Positions 42,600 through 52,148 of a DNA stretch of 64,000 nt are shown here, one piece after another. The position numbers and the translations under genes were made by a program. Origin of the DNA: Bradyrhizobium sp. MOS002 (GTDB lineage Bacteria > Pseudomonadota > Alphaproteobacteria > Rhizobiales > Xanthobacteraceae). Position 1 is the first letter of the stretch, and every line of letters starts with the position of its first letter. The notes beneath the pieces are model-generated. The model made no database searches. It saw nothing but the letters and a program-made list of their open reading frames with translations, and was not told the origin of the DNA. The stretch covers positions 682,001-746,000 of the forward strand of contig NZ_PYFX01000004.1 in assembly GCF_003020115.1 (NCBI RefSeq), given 5' to 3'.

Positions 42600-44204
42600 A
42601 TGCCGCTCCATTCCAGCATCGATACGTCTTCATCGGACTTTGCCCGCAATTCCGAGGCCATGCGCACTCTCGTCGCGGATTTGCGCGAAAAGCTGAGCTT
42701 GGTCGCGGGCGGCGGCGGCGAGGTCTCGCGCAACCGCCACACGTCGCGCGGCAAGATGCTGGCGCGCGAGCGCGTCGACCTGCTGGTCGATCCCGGCACC
42801 GCGTTCATGGAGCTGTCGCCGCTCGCGGCCTATGGCCTCTATGGCGGCGACGTGCATTCGGCGAGCGTCGTCACCGGGGTCGGGCGCATCTCGGGCCGCG
42901 AATGCGTGATCGTCGCCAACGATGCCACCATCAAGGGCGGCACCTATTATCCCATGACAGTGAAGAAGCATCTGCGCGCGCAGGACGTGGCGCGGCAGAA
43001 CAATCTTCCCTGCGTCTACATGGTCGATTCCGGCGGCGCCTTCCTGCCGCTGCAGGACGAGATCTTTCCGGACGAGCGTCACTTTGGCCGCATCTTCTAC
43101 AACCAGGCGCAGATGTCGTCGCAAGGCATCCCGCAGATCGCCATCGTGATGGGTTCCTGCACGGCCGGCGGCGCCTATGTCCCCGCGATGTCGGACGAGA
43201 GCATCATCGTGCGCAACCAAGGCACCATCTTCCTGGGCGGGCCGCCGCTGGTTAAGGCGGCGACGGGCGAGGTGGTGACTGCCGAGGAGCTCGGCGGCGC
43301 CGACGTGCATTCGCGGCAATCCGGCGTGACCGATCATTACGCCCAGAACGACGCGCACGCGATCGGCATCGCCCGCCGCATTGTCGGCACGCTGAAGCCG
43401 TCCGTGCGACCGAACCTCAACATGCATCCGCCGCGTGATCCCTTGTTTGCGGCGGAGGAGATCTATGGCGTGGTGCCCGTCGACGGGCGCAAGCCGTTCG
43501 ACGTGCGCGACATCATTGCGCGCGTCGTCGACGGCTCCGAGTTCGACGAGTTCAAGAAGCTCTACGGCACCACGCTGGTCTGCGGCTTCGCCCACATCTG
43601 GGGTTTTCCGGTCGGCATCATCGCCAACAACGGCATCCTATTCAGCGAGAGCTCGCTGAAGGGGGCGCATTTCATCGAGCTGTGCTGCCAGCGCGGCATT
43701 CCGCTGGTGTTTTTGCAGAACATCACCGGCTTCATGGTCGGCAAGAAGTACGAAGCCGGCGGCATCGCGCGGGACGGCGCCAAGCTGGTGATGGCGGTCG
43801 CGACGGCGTCGGTGCCGAAATTCACCGTGGTGATCGGCGGCTCCTACGGCGCCGGCAATTACGGCATGTGCGGCCGCGCCTACTCGCCGCGCTTCCTGTG
43901 GATGTGGCCGAACGCCCGCATCTCGGTGATGGGCGGCGAGCAGGCCTCGATGGTGCTGAGCCAGGTCCGCCGCGACAATATCGAGGCGAAGGGCGATAGC
44001 TGGTCGAAAGAAGACGAAGATAAATTCCGCGAGCCGATTCGCGCGCAATATGAAAGCCAGGGGCACCCGTATTACGCGACCGCGCGTCTCTGGGACGATG
44101 GCGTGATCGACCCGGCCGACACAAGGCTGGTACTCGGCCTCGGCCTCTCGGCGGCGTCGAATGCGCCGATCGAACCGACGAAATTCGGCCTGTTCAGGAT
44201 GTGA
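42600..44204 (+). CDS. mccB: Methylcrotonyl-CoA carboxylase carboxyltransferase (beta) subunit
   Basis: 534 residues, the usual length. It transfers carboxyl from biotin to 3-methylcrotonyl-CoA. Markers: [93 protein letters not shown] (oxyanion-hole glycines). It starts 24 bp after ivd and its partner mccA follows directly. Confidence 0.96.
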   Translation: MPLHSSIDTSSSDFARNSEAMRTLVADLREKLSLVAGGGGEVSRNRHTSRGKMLARERVDLLVDPGTAFMELSPLAAYGLYGGDVHSASVVTGVGRISGRECVIVANDATIKGGTYYPMTVKKHLRAQDVARQNNLPCVYMVDSGGAFLPLQDEIFPDERHFGRIFYNQAQMSSQGIPQIAIVMGSCTAGGAYVPAMSDESIIVRNQGTIFLGGPPLVKAATGEVVTAEELGGADVHSRQSGVTDHYAQNDAHAIGIARRIVGTLKPSVRPNLNMHPPRDPLFAAEEIYGVVPVDGRKPFDVRDIIARVVDGSEFDEFKKLYGTTLVCGFAHIWGFPVGIIANNGILFSESSLKGAHFIELCCQRGIPLVFLQNITGFMVGKKYEAGGIARDGAKLVMAVATASVPKFTVVIGGSYGAGNYGMCGRAYSPRFLWMWPNARISVMGGEQASMVLSQVRRDNIEAKGDSWSKEDEDKFREPIRAQYESQGHPYYATARLWDDGVIDPADTRLVLGLGLSAASNAPIEPTKFGLFRM

Positions 44205-44208
44205 TGCG

Positions 44209-46224
44209 ATGGACCGCTCAAAGCTCTACCGCCGTTTTCGCACCCTGCTGATCGCCAACCGCGGCGAGATTGCCTGCCGCGTGATCCGCACCGTGCGCGC
44301 CATGGGCCTGCGCACGGTCGCGGTCTATTCCGAGGCCGACCGCGACGCGATGCATGTCGCGCTGGCCGACGAGGCCGTGCTGCTCGGGCCCGCACGCGCC
44401 CGCGACAGTTATCTCAATGCCGAACGGCTGATTGAGGCCGCGCGCAAGACCGGCGCGGAGGCGATCCATCCCGGCTACGGCTTCCTGTCGGAGAATGCCG
44501 AATTCGCGCAGGCGTGTTTCGACGCGGGCCTGGTCTTCGTCGGGCCGACCGCCGCGATGATGACGGCGATGGGTTCGAAGTCCGGCTCCAAGGCTTTGAT
44601 GGAAAAGGCCGGCGTACCGCTGGTGCCCGGCTATCACGGCGAGGCCCAGGACGATGCGACGCTGGCGAAGGCTGCCGAGAAGGTCGGTTTCCCCATTCTG
44701 GTGAAGGCGTCCGCCGGCGGCGGCGGCCGTGGCATGCGCATCGTTCGCTCCGCGGATGAACTCGCGCCTGCGATCGTCAGCGCGAAGCGCGAGGCCAAGG
44801 CCGCGTTCGGCGACGACCGCATGCTGATCGAAAAATACGTCGATAACCCCCGGCATATCGAGGTGCAGGTGATCGGCGACAGCCACGGCAATCTGCTGTC
44901 GCTGTTTGAGCGCGAATGCACCCTGCAGCGCCGCCACCAGAAGGTGATCGAGGAAGCGCCGTCGCCGACGCTCAATGCAGCCCAGCGCGACACGGTCTGT
45001 GCCGCCGCGCGCAAGGCGGCCGGAGCCGTCAACTATGTCGGCGCCGGCACCATCGAGTTCGTCTCCGACGGCAAGGACGTGTTTTTCATCGAGATGAACA
45101 CCCGCCTCCAGGTCGAGCATCCCGTGACCGAGCTCATCACTGGGATCGACCTCGTCGAGTGGCAGCTCCGCGTAGCCTTCGGCGAAGCGCTGCCGCTCAA
45201 ACAAGATGAGATCAAGCTCAACGGCCATGCTGTCGAGGCGCGCGTCTACGCGGAAAACCCGACCAGGAATTTCATGCCGTCGGTCGGAAAGATCTCGACC
45301 TGGCGCCTGCCCTCCGAAACCGGGGGCCTGCGCATCGACTCCGGCTATCGGGAAGGCGATACGGTCTCGCCGTACTACGATGCGATGCTGGCAAAGATGA
45401 TCGCCTGGGCGCCGACGCGGGATGTCGCGATCGAGCGGCTGAACCGCGGCCTGGAAGAGTCCGACGTCCGCGGCATCGTCACCAACATCCCGTTCCTGTC
45501 GGCGCTGATGACGCATCCGAAGGTGAGGGCGAACGCAATCGACACCGGTTTCATCGAACGCGAGCTGGCCGTGCTGACGCAGCCCACGCCGGCGCCGAGC
45601 GAGCTCGAGCTCTGCGCCGCGGTGGCCGCTGTGATCAACAGCGAACGGCAGGCTGCGAAGGCGGAAGCGAATTCGCCCTGGCAAACCTTTGGCTGGATGC
45701 CGGTCGGTCGCCGCCAGCGCAACTTTGCGTTTCGCGCCGGTCATGGTGTTCATCATGGGCCCGAGCAGAAGATCACGCTGAACTATGGCAGCGGACCATC
45801 GACGCTGGTGATCGGCGAACGCGAGCTTGCGTTTGCGGTTGCGACCCGCGACGGCGGCTTCGACCTGACGCTTGACGGCGTGAAAACGTCGGTCGCGGCC
45901 GTGATCGACGGCCATGAGCTGTATTTGCGCACGCGCAACGGCCGCTTCGATCTGCATTTGGTCGATCCGTTCGGAGGCGAGACCGAGGAGCAGGCCGGTG
46001 CGGACAAGATCGCGGCACCGTTGCCGGGCACGGTCGTCGCCGTGCTGGCGGAGGAGGGTGCCAAGCTGGAGAAGGGCGCGCCGATCCTGACGCTGGAAGT
46101 GATGAAGATGGAGCAGACGCTGCGCGCGCCCTATGCTGGCGTGCTGAAGTCCATCAAATGCAAGGTCGGCGACATCGTCCAGGAGGGCGTCGAGCTCGCC
46201 GTGGTCGAGCCTTCCGGAGAATGA
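44209..46224 (+). CDS. mccA: Methylcrotonyl-CoA carboxylase biotin-containing (alpha) subunit
   Basis: 671 residues from the ATG at 44209, four bases after the mccB stop. Biotin carboxylase domain (LLIANRGEIACRVIRTVRAMG; ATP-grasp KASAGGGGRGMRIV; FIEMNTRLQVEHPVTE), a BT-like linker, and a C-terminal biotinyl domain with EVMKMEQT, biotin Lys about 633. It carboxylates biotin with ATP and bicarbonate. Confidence 0.96.
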   Translation: MDRSKLYRRFRTLLIANRGEIACRVIRTVRAMGLRTVAVYSEADRDAMHVALADEAVLLGPARARDSYLNAERLIEAARKTGAEAIHPGYGFLSENAEFAQACFDAGLVFVGPTAAMMTAMGSKSGSKALMEKAGVPLVPGYHGEAQDDATLAKAAEKVGFPILVKASAGGGGRGMRIVRSADELAPAIVSAKREAKAAFGDDRMLIEKYVDNPRHIEVQVIGDSHGNLLSLFERECTLQRRHQKVIEEAPSPTLNAAQRDTVCAAARKAAGAVNYVGAGTIEFVSDGKDVFFIEMNTRLQVEHPVTELITGIDLVEWQLRVAFGEALPLKQDEIKLNGHAVEARVYAENPTRNFMPSVGKISTWRLPSETGGLRIDSGYREGDTVSPYYDAMLAKMIAWAPTRDVAIERLNRGLEESDVRGIVTNIPFLSALMTHPKVRANAIDTGFIERELAVLTQPTPAPSELELCAAVAAVINSERQAAKAEANSPWQTFGWMPVGRRQRNFAFRAGHGVHHGPEQKITLNYGSGPSTLVIGERELAFAVATRDGGFDLTLDGVKTSVAAVIDGHELYLRTRNGRFDLHLVDPFGGETEEQAGADKIAAPLPGTVVAVLAEEGAKLEKGAPILTLEVMKMEQTLRAPYAGVLKSIKCKVGDIVQEGVELAVVEPSGE

Positions 46225-46225
46225 G

Positions 46226-47137
46226 ATGAGCGATCAGGTCCGCATCATCGAAATGGGGCCGCGCGACGGCCTGCAGAACGAGAAGACGGCGGTCAGCGTC
46301 GAGGCCCGCATCGCCTTCATCGAGGCGCTGGTCGCCGCCGGCCTCAATACTGTCGAGGTCGGCGCCTTCGTTTCCCCCAAGGCGATCCCGCAGATGGCGA
46401 GCTCGGACGCCGTGCTGCGCGGCGTCAACCATTTGACCGGTGCCGAATTCCACGTGCTGTTGCCGAACGAGAAGGGCTATGACGCCGCGCGCGCGGCCGG
46501 CGCAAAGATCGTCTCGGTGTTCGCCGCGGCCTCCGAGGGCTTTTCGCGGGCCAACATCAATTGCACGGTGGCGGAGTCCATCGAACGCTTCAAGCCGGTG
46601 CTGGCGCGCGCCAAGGCCGATGGCGTCAAGGTCCGCGGCTATATCTCCTGCGTGCTAGGCTGCCCCTTCGACGGCGAGATCAAGCCGAAAGCCGTCGCAG
46701 ATCTCGCCAACGCGCTGTGGGAGCTCGGCTGCTACGAAATCTCGCTCGGCGACACCATCGGGGTCGGCACGCCCGATAAGGCCAAGGCGATGCTGCGCGC
46801 GGTCGGCGCCAACATTCCTGCCCACAAGCTGGCGATGCATTTCCACGACACCTACGGCCAGGCGCTCGCCAACCTCTATGCGGGGATGGAGGAGGGCGTC
46901 CGCGTCATCGACGCCGCCGCCGGCGGCCTCGGCGGCTGTCCCTACGCGCCGGGCGCGACCGGCAATGTCGCGACCGAGGACGTCGTCTACATGCTCGAAG
47001 GCATGGGCGTCAGGACCGGCGTCGATATGGACCGGTTGCTGGCGGCGACCAACGAGATCAGCGGCCTGCTCGGCAAACCGCCGGTGAGCCGCGTGGCGTC
47101 CGCGCTGAACGCGAAGAGGAAGCGAGCGGCTTCGTAG
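46226..47137 (+). CDS. Hydroxymethylglutaryl-CoA lyase
   Basis: 303 residues starting 1 bp after mccA. It cleaves HMG-CoA to acetyl-CoA and acetoacetate, the last leucine-degradation step. Markers: EMGPRDGLQNEK, SCVLGCPFDG, HFHDTYGQALAN and the catalytic-Cys loop GLGGCPYAPGATGNVATED. The enoyl-CoA hydratase step (liuC) is not in this cluster. Its stop TAG lies inside the start of the repeat element at 47134. Confidence 0.95.
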   Translation: MSDQVRIIEMGPRDGLQNEKTAVSVEARIAFIEALVAAGLNTVEVGAFVSPKAIPQMASSDAVLRGVNHLTGAEFHVLLPNEKGYDAARAAGAKIVSVFAAASEGFSRANINCTVAESIERFKPVLARAKADGVKVRGYISCVLGCPFDGEIKPKAVADLANALWELGCYEISLGDTIGVGTPDKAKAMLRAVGANIPAHKLAMHFHDTYGQALANLYAGMEEGVRVIDAAAGGLGGCPYAPGATGNVATEDVVYMLEGMGVRTGVDMDRLLAATNEISGLLGKPPVSRVASALNAKRKRAAS

Positions 47138-47245
47138 GGTGGGTTAGCGAAGCGTAACCCACCTCTTCGGTTTCTGCGCTGACAGAAGTGGTGGGTTACG
47201 CCCTGCGACTGCGCGTTGCGCAGCCGCAGGTCTAACCCACCCTAC
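47134..47245. repeat. 112-bp palindromic element, copy 1
   Basis: Terminal inverted repeats GTAGGGTGGGTTA (47134-47146) and TAACCCACCCTAC (47233-47245) are perfect. The left arm folds as GGTGGGTTA-(8 nt)-TAACCCACC. It closely matches 52028-52141. It fills the gap between convergent genes and supplies the upstream gene's TAG stop. Confidence 0.85.
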
Positions 47246-47256
47246 GAAACGTGCGG

Positions 47257-48183
47257 TCAGGCCGCCTTCAGCCCGACATCGGGCAGGCGCGGACGGCTCT
47301 TGAGGGCCTTCACCATCATCGCCTCGACCTCGGCCTTCTCCTGCGGCAGCAGCGCGAGGCGGGGCGGGCGCGTCAGCGCGGTGCCGCGGCCCATGATGTG
47401 CTCGCACAGCTTGATGCACTGGACGAGGTCCGGGCGCGCGTCGAGATGCAAGAGCGGCATGAACCATTCGTAGAGCGGCATCGCCTCGGGATAGCGTCCC
47501 GCCTTGGCGAGCCGGAACAGCGTCTCGCCCTCGCGCGGGAAGGCGTTCGACATGCCGGAGACCCACCCCACGGCGCCCATGGCGATGCTCTCGACGATGA
47601 CGTCGTCGAGGCCGGCGAACAGCACGAAGCGATCGCCGACCATGTTCCTGGTGTCGATGAAGCGCCTTGTGTCACCGGAGGAATCCTTGAAGCAAACGAC
47701 GGTCTCGACATCGGTGAGCGAAGCCAGGATGTCGGGGGTGACGTCGTTCTTGTAGATCGGCGGATTGTTGTAGAGCATCACCGGCAGGTCCGTCGCGGTG
47801 GCGACGGCGCGGAAATGCGCGGCGGTCTCGTGCGGCTTGGACGAATAGACCAGCGCCGGCATCACCATCACGCCGTCGATGCCGACGCGCGCGGCCTCCT
47901 TCGCGGTTTCGACCGCGAAGGCCGTGGTGAATTCGGCGATACCGCACAACACGGGCACGCGGCCGGCCGCGACGGACTTCGCCGTCTCCATGATCGCGAC
48001 CTTCTCCTTGCGCTCCAGCGAGGTGTTCTCGCCGACCGAGCCGCAGACGATCAGGCCGGAGACGCCATCACGGATCAGCCCGTCCATTACCTTCGCGGTC
48101 GCGTCGATGTCGAGCGAGAGATCGTCGTGGAATTGCGTGGTGACGGCCGGGAAGACGCCTTCCCAGGAAACGCGGCGGCTCAT
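47257..48183 (-). CDS. DapA-family aldolase/lyase
   Basis: 308 residues from the ATG at 48183. A class I TIM-barrel Schiff-base enzyme: GSVGENTSL-type loop, YNNPPIYKNDVTP with the conserved Tyr, and VVCFKDSSGDTRRF with the Schiff-base Lys. DapA itself is unlikely, because the gene is in an operon with a TRAP transporter; a catabolic aldolase of the same fold (for a keto-deoxy sugar acid or hydroxy-acid) is more likely. It is the last gene of the Q-M-P-lyase operon. Confidence 0.9.
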   Translation of the reverse strand: MSRRVSWEGVFPAVTTQFHDDLSLDIDATAKVMDGLIRDGVSGLIVCGSVGENTSLERKEKVAIMETAKSVAAGRVPVLCGIAEFTTAFAVETAKEAARVGIDGVMVMPALVYSSKPHETAAHFRAVATATDLPVMLYNNPPIYKNDVTPDILASLTDVETVVCFKDSSGDTRRFIDTRNMVGDRFVLFAGLDDVIVESIAMGAVGWVSGMSNAFPREGETLFRLAKAGRYPEAMPLYEWFMPLLHLDARPDLVQCIKLCEHIMGRGTALTRPPRLALLPQEKAEVEAMMVKALKSRPRLPDVGLKAA

Positions 48184-48253
48184 GGTTTGACTCCAAGTGG
48201 ATTTTGCCGGCGGGGGCTGGATCCGCCGGGTGTTATGAGGGGGATGGGTGGGG

Positions 48254-49237
48254 TCAGAGCGTGGCGCCGACCTTGCGCAGCTCGGCGAGGACAGGTGCCT
48301 TGGGCAGCCAGATCTTATCGAACTCGGCAATGACAGCTTCGGTATCGCCGGCCGGCACCTGGCGGATCGGGATCGGGGCGTTCTTGAAATTCTCGATCAG
48401 CGCGGGCTCGTTGGAGGCCAACTCGTCGATCTGCGCATCCAGCGTCGACTTGACGGTCTTGGCGATCAGCTCGCGGTCGGCGGCGGGGAGCGACTGCCAG
48501 ACCCGGCCCGAGACCACGGCGGCCATCGGCATGAAGACGGCGTTCATCTGCAGGATCACCTTCGACACCTTGTCGAAGCGCTGGTTCCAGGAGAATTCGA
48601 GGTCGGCCTCGAGGCCGTCGACCTGGCCGTTGGCCATCGCGTCGAACACCTGCGGCGTCGGGATCGGCGTTGGCGCGGCGCCGAGCGAGGAATAGAAATC
48701 GCGATAGACCGGGGTCGGATTGATGCGCAGCTTCATGCCCCTGATGTCGGCGAGCGTTGTCAGGTCCTTGGACGAGAACACCGCGCGCATGCCGGTGATG
48801 CCCCAGCCGAGTCCGATCGTTCCGGTCTCTTGCGGCAGCACCTCGAACAGCTTGATGGCCGCCGGATGCCGCACGAATTTCGCGACTGCTGGCGTCGAGC
48901 GGACGATGTAGGGCGCGTTGATCGCAGCGATGTGCGGCACGCGCGAGCCGAGCTCGGCGGCCTGGATGAAGCCCATGTCGAGCGCGCCGGACTGCAATTG
49001 CTGCATCATCGCGGGCTCGTTGCCGAGTTGGCCGGAGTGGAACACGGTCAGGGTGAGGCGGCCGTTGGTAGCGGCTTTGAGGTCTTCGCCGAACTTGAGC
49101 GCTGCCTTGTTCCAGGAATGGCCGTTGGGCGTAATCAGGCCGAGGCGGAATTCCTTGGCCTGCGCGAGCGCTAGCGAGGGCGCGAACAGCGGCAGGGCGG
49201 CGCTGGCGGTGAGAAAATGGCGGCGTGAAAGCGGCAT
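48254..49237 (-). CDS. TRAP transporter solute-binding protein (DctP)
   Basis: 327 residues from the ATG at 49237, which gives a signal peptide (RRHFLTASAALPLFAPSLALA); the Arg-Arg suggests Tat export. DctP family features: FRLGLITPNGHSWNKAALKFGEDLKAATNGRLTLTVFHSGQLGNEPAMMQQLQSGALDMG and ADIRGMKLRINPTP with the carboxylate-binding Arg. It binds an organic acid in the periplasm and pairs with the M and Q genes upstream. Confidence 0.94.
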   Translation of the reverse strand: MPLSRRHFLTASAALPLFAPSLALAQAKEFRLGLITPNGHSWNKAALKFGEDLKAATNGRLTLTVFHSGQLGNEPAMMQQLQSGALDMGFIQAAELGSRVPHIAAINAPYIVRSTPAVAKFVRHPAAIKLFEVLPQETGTIGLGWGITGMRAVFSSKDLTTLADIRGMKLRINPTPVYRDFYSSLGAAPTPIPTPQVFDAMANGQVDGLEADLEFSWNQRFDKVSKVILQMNAVFMPMAAVVSGRVWQSLPAADRELIAKTVKSTLDAQIDELASNEPALIENFKNAPIPIRQVPAGDTEAVIAEFDKIWLPKAPVLAELRKVGATL

Positions 49238-49260
49238 GGTTGGGCTTCCTTCTGGACGGC

Positions 49261-50526
49261 CTATTTGATGAGGATCAGCGAGAGCGACGGATAGAGCGAG
49301 AGCAGCACCAGCAGGACGCAGGAGATGACGAAGAACGGCAGCGTCACCATGAACATCTTGCCGGGCTTGGCGCCGGTGACGGCGGCCGCGACGAAGAAGC
49401 AGAGCCCGACCGGCGGCGACAACAGGCCGAGCACGAGGTTGATCACCACGACGACGCCAAAGTGCCGGGGATCGATGTGGTAGACGTCGGTTGCGACCGG
49501 CAGCAGGATCGGCACCGTCATGATCAGCCCGGGAATGCCGTCGATCACCGTGCCGATCACCAGCAGGATGACGTTGCAGATCAGCATGAAGCTGATCGGG
49601 TCCTTGGCGGCCGTCTGGATCCAGGCGGCGGTTTCCTGCGGCACCTTGCCGAAGATCAGCACCCACGAGAACACCGCCGCGGCGGCCACCAGGAACAGCA
49701 CGATCGCCGAATAGATCGCGCTGCGCAGCATCATCTGCGGCAGCTGCGAGAATTCGAACTCTCGGGTCCAGAACTTTCCGACCAAGGCTGCGGCAACGGC
49801 GCCGACGGCGGCGGATTCCGTCGCGTTGGCGAGACCGCCGAGGATGGTGCCGACGATGACGATCGGGATCAGCAGGGTGGGCGAGGTTCGCAGGATCGTC
49901 GCCACGCGCTGCCGCGGCGTCTGATAGTCGGCGCGGGGATAGTTGTAGATGTATCCCATCAGCGCGATGACGACGCAGAACATCACGGTGAGGATGACGC
50001 CCGGCACGATGCCGGCGATCAGCATGTCGCTGACCGAGACCTGCGCCAGCACGCTGTAGACCACGAACATCACCGACGGCGGGATGATCGGACCGAGCAT
50101 GCCGCCATAGGCGGTCAGTCCCGCCGCGAACGTCTTGTCGTAGCCCTTCTTCTCCATCTCCGGCACCATGATCTGGGCCATGATCGCGACCTGTGCAGTC
50201 GCAGAACCCAGGATCGAGGAGATGAACATGTTGGCGAGGATGTTGACGTAGGCGAGCCCGCCCTTCAGCGAGCCGACGAACGCCATCGCCATGTCGACGA
50301 TGCGCCGCGTGATGCCGCCGCCGTTCATGATCTCGCCGATCAGGATGAAGAGCGGAATGGCGATCAGGCCGTAGCTGTCGACGCCGCCGAACAGCTGCAG
50401 AGGATAGGACTGGAACAGCACCGGATTGCCGGACGCCGCGATGTAGACGAGGCCCGCGAGGCACAGGCAAAGGCCGATCGGCACGCCGACCAGCATGATT
50501 GCGAGGAAGGCTGCTGACGTGACCAT
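49261..50526 (-). CDS. TRAP transporter large permease (DctM)
   Basis: 421 residues from the ATG at 50526. About twelve membrane helices: SYGLIAIPLFILIGEIMNGGGITRRIVDMAMAFVGSLKGGLAYVNILANM and PPVGLCFFVAAAVTG near the end. The start overlaps the dctQ stop by 1 bp (TGATG), so translation is coupled. It is the sodium-dependent transport subunit. Confidence 0.95.
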   Translation of the reverse strand: MVTSAAFLAIMLVGVPIGLCLCLAGLVYIAASGNPVLFQSYPLQLFGGVDSYGLIAIPLFILIGEIMNGGGITRRIVDMAMAFVGSLKGGLAYVNILANMFISSILGSATAQVAIMAQIMVPEMEKKGYDKTFAAGLTAYGGMLGPIIPPSVMFVVYSVLAQVSVSDMLIAGIVPGVILTVMFCVVIALMGYIYNYPRADYQTPRQRVATILRTSPTLLIPIVIVGTILGGLANATESAAVGAVAAALVGKFWTREFEFSQLPQMMLRSAIYSAIVLFLVAAAAVFSWVLIFGKVPQETAAWIQTAAKDPISFMLICNVILLVIGTVIDGIPGLIMTVPILLPVATDVYHIDPRHFGVVVVINLVLGLLSPPVGLCFFVAAAVTGAKPGKMFMVTLPFFVISCVLLVLLSLYPSLSLILIK

Positions 50527-51149
50527 CAGTTGACTCCGTCGAGTTCGGAGAGCGCAAAGCCCCTCGGTGGCGTGCGCGGGACCAGCTCGAGATCTTCCAG
50601 CAAATTGGCGAGACCATGAACGGTCATCGACACCGCGAAGATCGGCAGCGTCAGATAGAGCACCCAGGTCGGCCAGTTCAGCGTCTGGGTGTGTTCGGTG
50701 TAGACGAAGTTGAAGGTTTCCGCCGCGAGCTTGCGGCCGTCGAACCCGGCGCGGGCCAATCCGATCGGATCCATCCAGAGCACGCAGGTGACGATCAGCG
50801 CGATGCCGAATACGACGACGAGGCCGGTCGAGATCACCTTGGCTATCTTCTGGCGGCGGGGCGAAAGACGCTCCGTCAGCATCGTGACGGCGAAGTCCAG
50901 TCGCAACCGCGTCATGGCGGAGGCGCCGATGAAGGTCAGCCAGACCACGCAATAGACCGCGGATTCATCGATCCAATAGATCGGGAAGTGCGAGTAGCGG
51001 GTGACGACGTTCACCAGGATCAAGCCGGTGAGCAGGTACATCAGGCCCATCAATGCAATGCGCTCGACGGCGAGCAGGGCGCTGGAGGCACCGACGACCA
51101 TGCGTTGAACGCTGAACGCGCGCGTGGCCGGCATCGTCTGCTCGATCAT
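50526..51149 (-). CDS. TRAP transporter small permease (DctQ)
   Basis: 207 residues from the ATG at 51149. Four membrane helices with the DctQ pattern (VERIALMGLMYLLTGLILVNVVTRYSHFPIYWIDESAVYCVVWLTFIGASAMTR). First gene of the operon, 190 bp from the divergent GntR gene; the promoter and operator lie between. Confidence 0.93.
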   Translation of the reverse strand: MIEQTMPATRAFSVQRMVVGASSALLAVERIALMGLMYLLTGLILVNVVTRYSHFPIYWIDESAVYCVVWLTFIGASAMTRLRLDFAVTMLTERLSPRRQKIAKVISTGLVVVFGIALIVTCVLWMDPIGLARAGFDGRKLAAETFNFVYTEHTQTLNWPTWVLYLTLPIFAVSMTVHGLANLLEDLELVPRTPPRGFALSELDGVN

Positions 51150-51191
51150 GAAGAGGCCCCATTGCCTGCAAGATTTGTCGTGCGATAGCCG

Positions 51192-51210
51192 AATGTATAA
51201 TTTATACATT
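51192..51210. promoter_or_regulatory. Probable GntR/FCD operator
   Basis: AATGTATAA (51192-51200), centre T, TTATACATT (51202-51210): a perfect palindrome in the gap between dctQ and gntR. Its GTATA...TATAC core fits GntR-FadR type sites. It lies 43 bp before the dctQ ATG. Confidence 0.7.
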
Positions 51211-51338
51211 TTGGCTGTCAAATGGAATTGCGGGCTGCGTGGAAGGCGTGCACGCGCTTTTTGCGGGGACGAGATGACCTCAACATGCAAGACAGGGACC
51301 GTTCCGGCCGGCCGAGTCGGAGAGGGACGGAAGATCGG

Positions 51339-52031
51339 ATGAAAGTGCCTCTGAAGCATCGCACCCTGTCGGCTGCGATCGTCGACCAACTCCGGCAGGC
51401 AATCCTCGACGGGACCTATCCGGCCGGATCGCAACTGCGCCAGGATGCGCTTGGCGAGGCCTATGGCGTCAGCCGCATCCCCGTGCGCGAGGCCCTGTTT
51501 CAGCTCGAAGCGGAGGGCCTGGTGCGGATCGTTCCGCAGAAGGGCGCCATCGTCTCCGAGCTGTCACTGGACGAGATCAATGACGTCTTCGACTTGCGCC
51601 GGATCCTGGAGCCGCGGCTGCTGGCGCACTCGGCCCCCCGATTCACTGCAGACGATTTCGACGGCCTCGACGACATCCACAAGAGCTTCGAGAAGGCGAT
51701 CAAGGCCCGCAACGTCAGCGAATGGGGGCAGCTCAATGCCGACTTCCACATGGCGCTCTATGTCCATGCCCCGCAGCCCCGCACCCGGGCGATCGTGCTG
51801 TCACTGCTCCAGACCAGCGACCGCTATACGCGTCTCCAGCTCTCCAACACCAAGGCGATGGGGACCGCCGAGAAGGAGCACGCCCATCTGATCGCACTCT
51901 GCCGCGCGGAGAAGGTCGAGGAAGCCTGCCGGTTCCTGGAGCGTCACATCGAGGCCGTGCGCAAGGATCTGTTGCAGGTGGTGGGTGGCGGCGCGATCAC
52001 GCCGAAGTCGCGGCGGAACGAGAAATCGTAG
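51339..52031 (+). CDS. GntR family regulator (FadR/FCD type)
   Basis: About 230 residues from the ATG at 51339 (GGAAG upstream; an earlier Met at 51285 is possible). Winged HTH at residues ~10-75 (DGTYPAGSQLRQDALGEAYGVSRIPVREALFQLEAEGLV) and a helical FCD ligand domain with His and Asp metal ligands (FHMALYVHAP; RHIEAVRKDL). It should repress the divergent TRAP-lyase operon until its substrate is present. Its TAG stop lies in the repeat at 52028. Confidence 0.93.
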   Translation: MKVPLKHRTLSAAIVDQLRQAILDGTYPAGSQLRQDALGEAYGVSRIPVREALFQLEAEGLVRIVPQKGAIVSELSLDEINDVFDLRRILEPRLLAHSAPRFTADDFDGLDDIHKSFEKAIKARNVSEWGQLNADFHMALYVHAPQPRTRAIVLSLLQTSDRYTRLQLSNTKAMGTAEKEHAHLIALCRAEKVEEACRFLERHIEAVRKDLLQVVGGGAITPKSRRNEKS

Positions 52032-52141
52032 GGTGGGTTAGCGAAGCGTAACCCACCATCGTCCAGCGAATGCGGGACGAAGTTGGTGGGTTACGCCTCG
52101 GGGACTGCGCTTTGCGCAGCTACGGAGCTAACCCGCCCTAC
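52028..52141. repeat. 114-bp palindromic element, copy 2
   Basis: Left end GTAGGGTGGGTTA (52028-52040), right end TAACCCGCCCTAC (52129-52141), one mismatch. Same left hairpin and similar interior to 47134-47245. It lies between the convergent gntR and dctM genes and supplies the gntR TAG stop. Confidence 0.85.
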
Positions 52142-52148
52142 CAACGTG

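Noticed and set aside
44218..45957. A 579-codon minus-strand frame
   Set aside because: Antisense to mccA; low-complexity Arg/Asp/Ala composition.
48254..50617. A 787-codon minus-strand frame that would fuse DctP to upstream sequence
   Set aside because: The upstream ~460 codons are DctM read out of frame; DctP starts with its own signal peptide at 49237.
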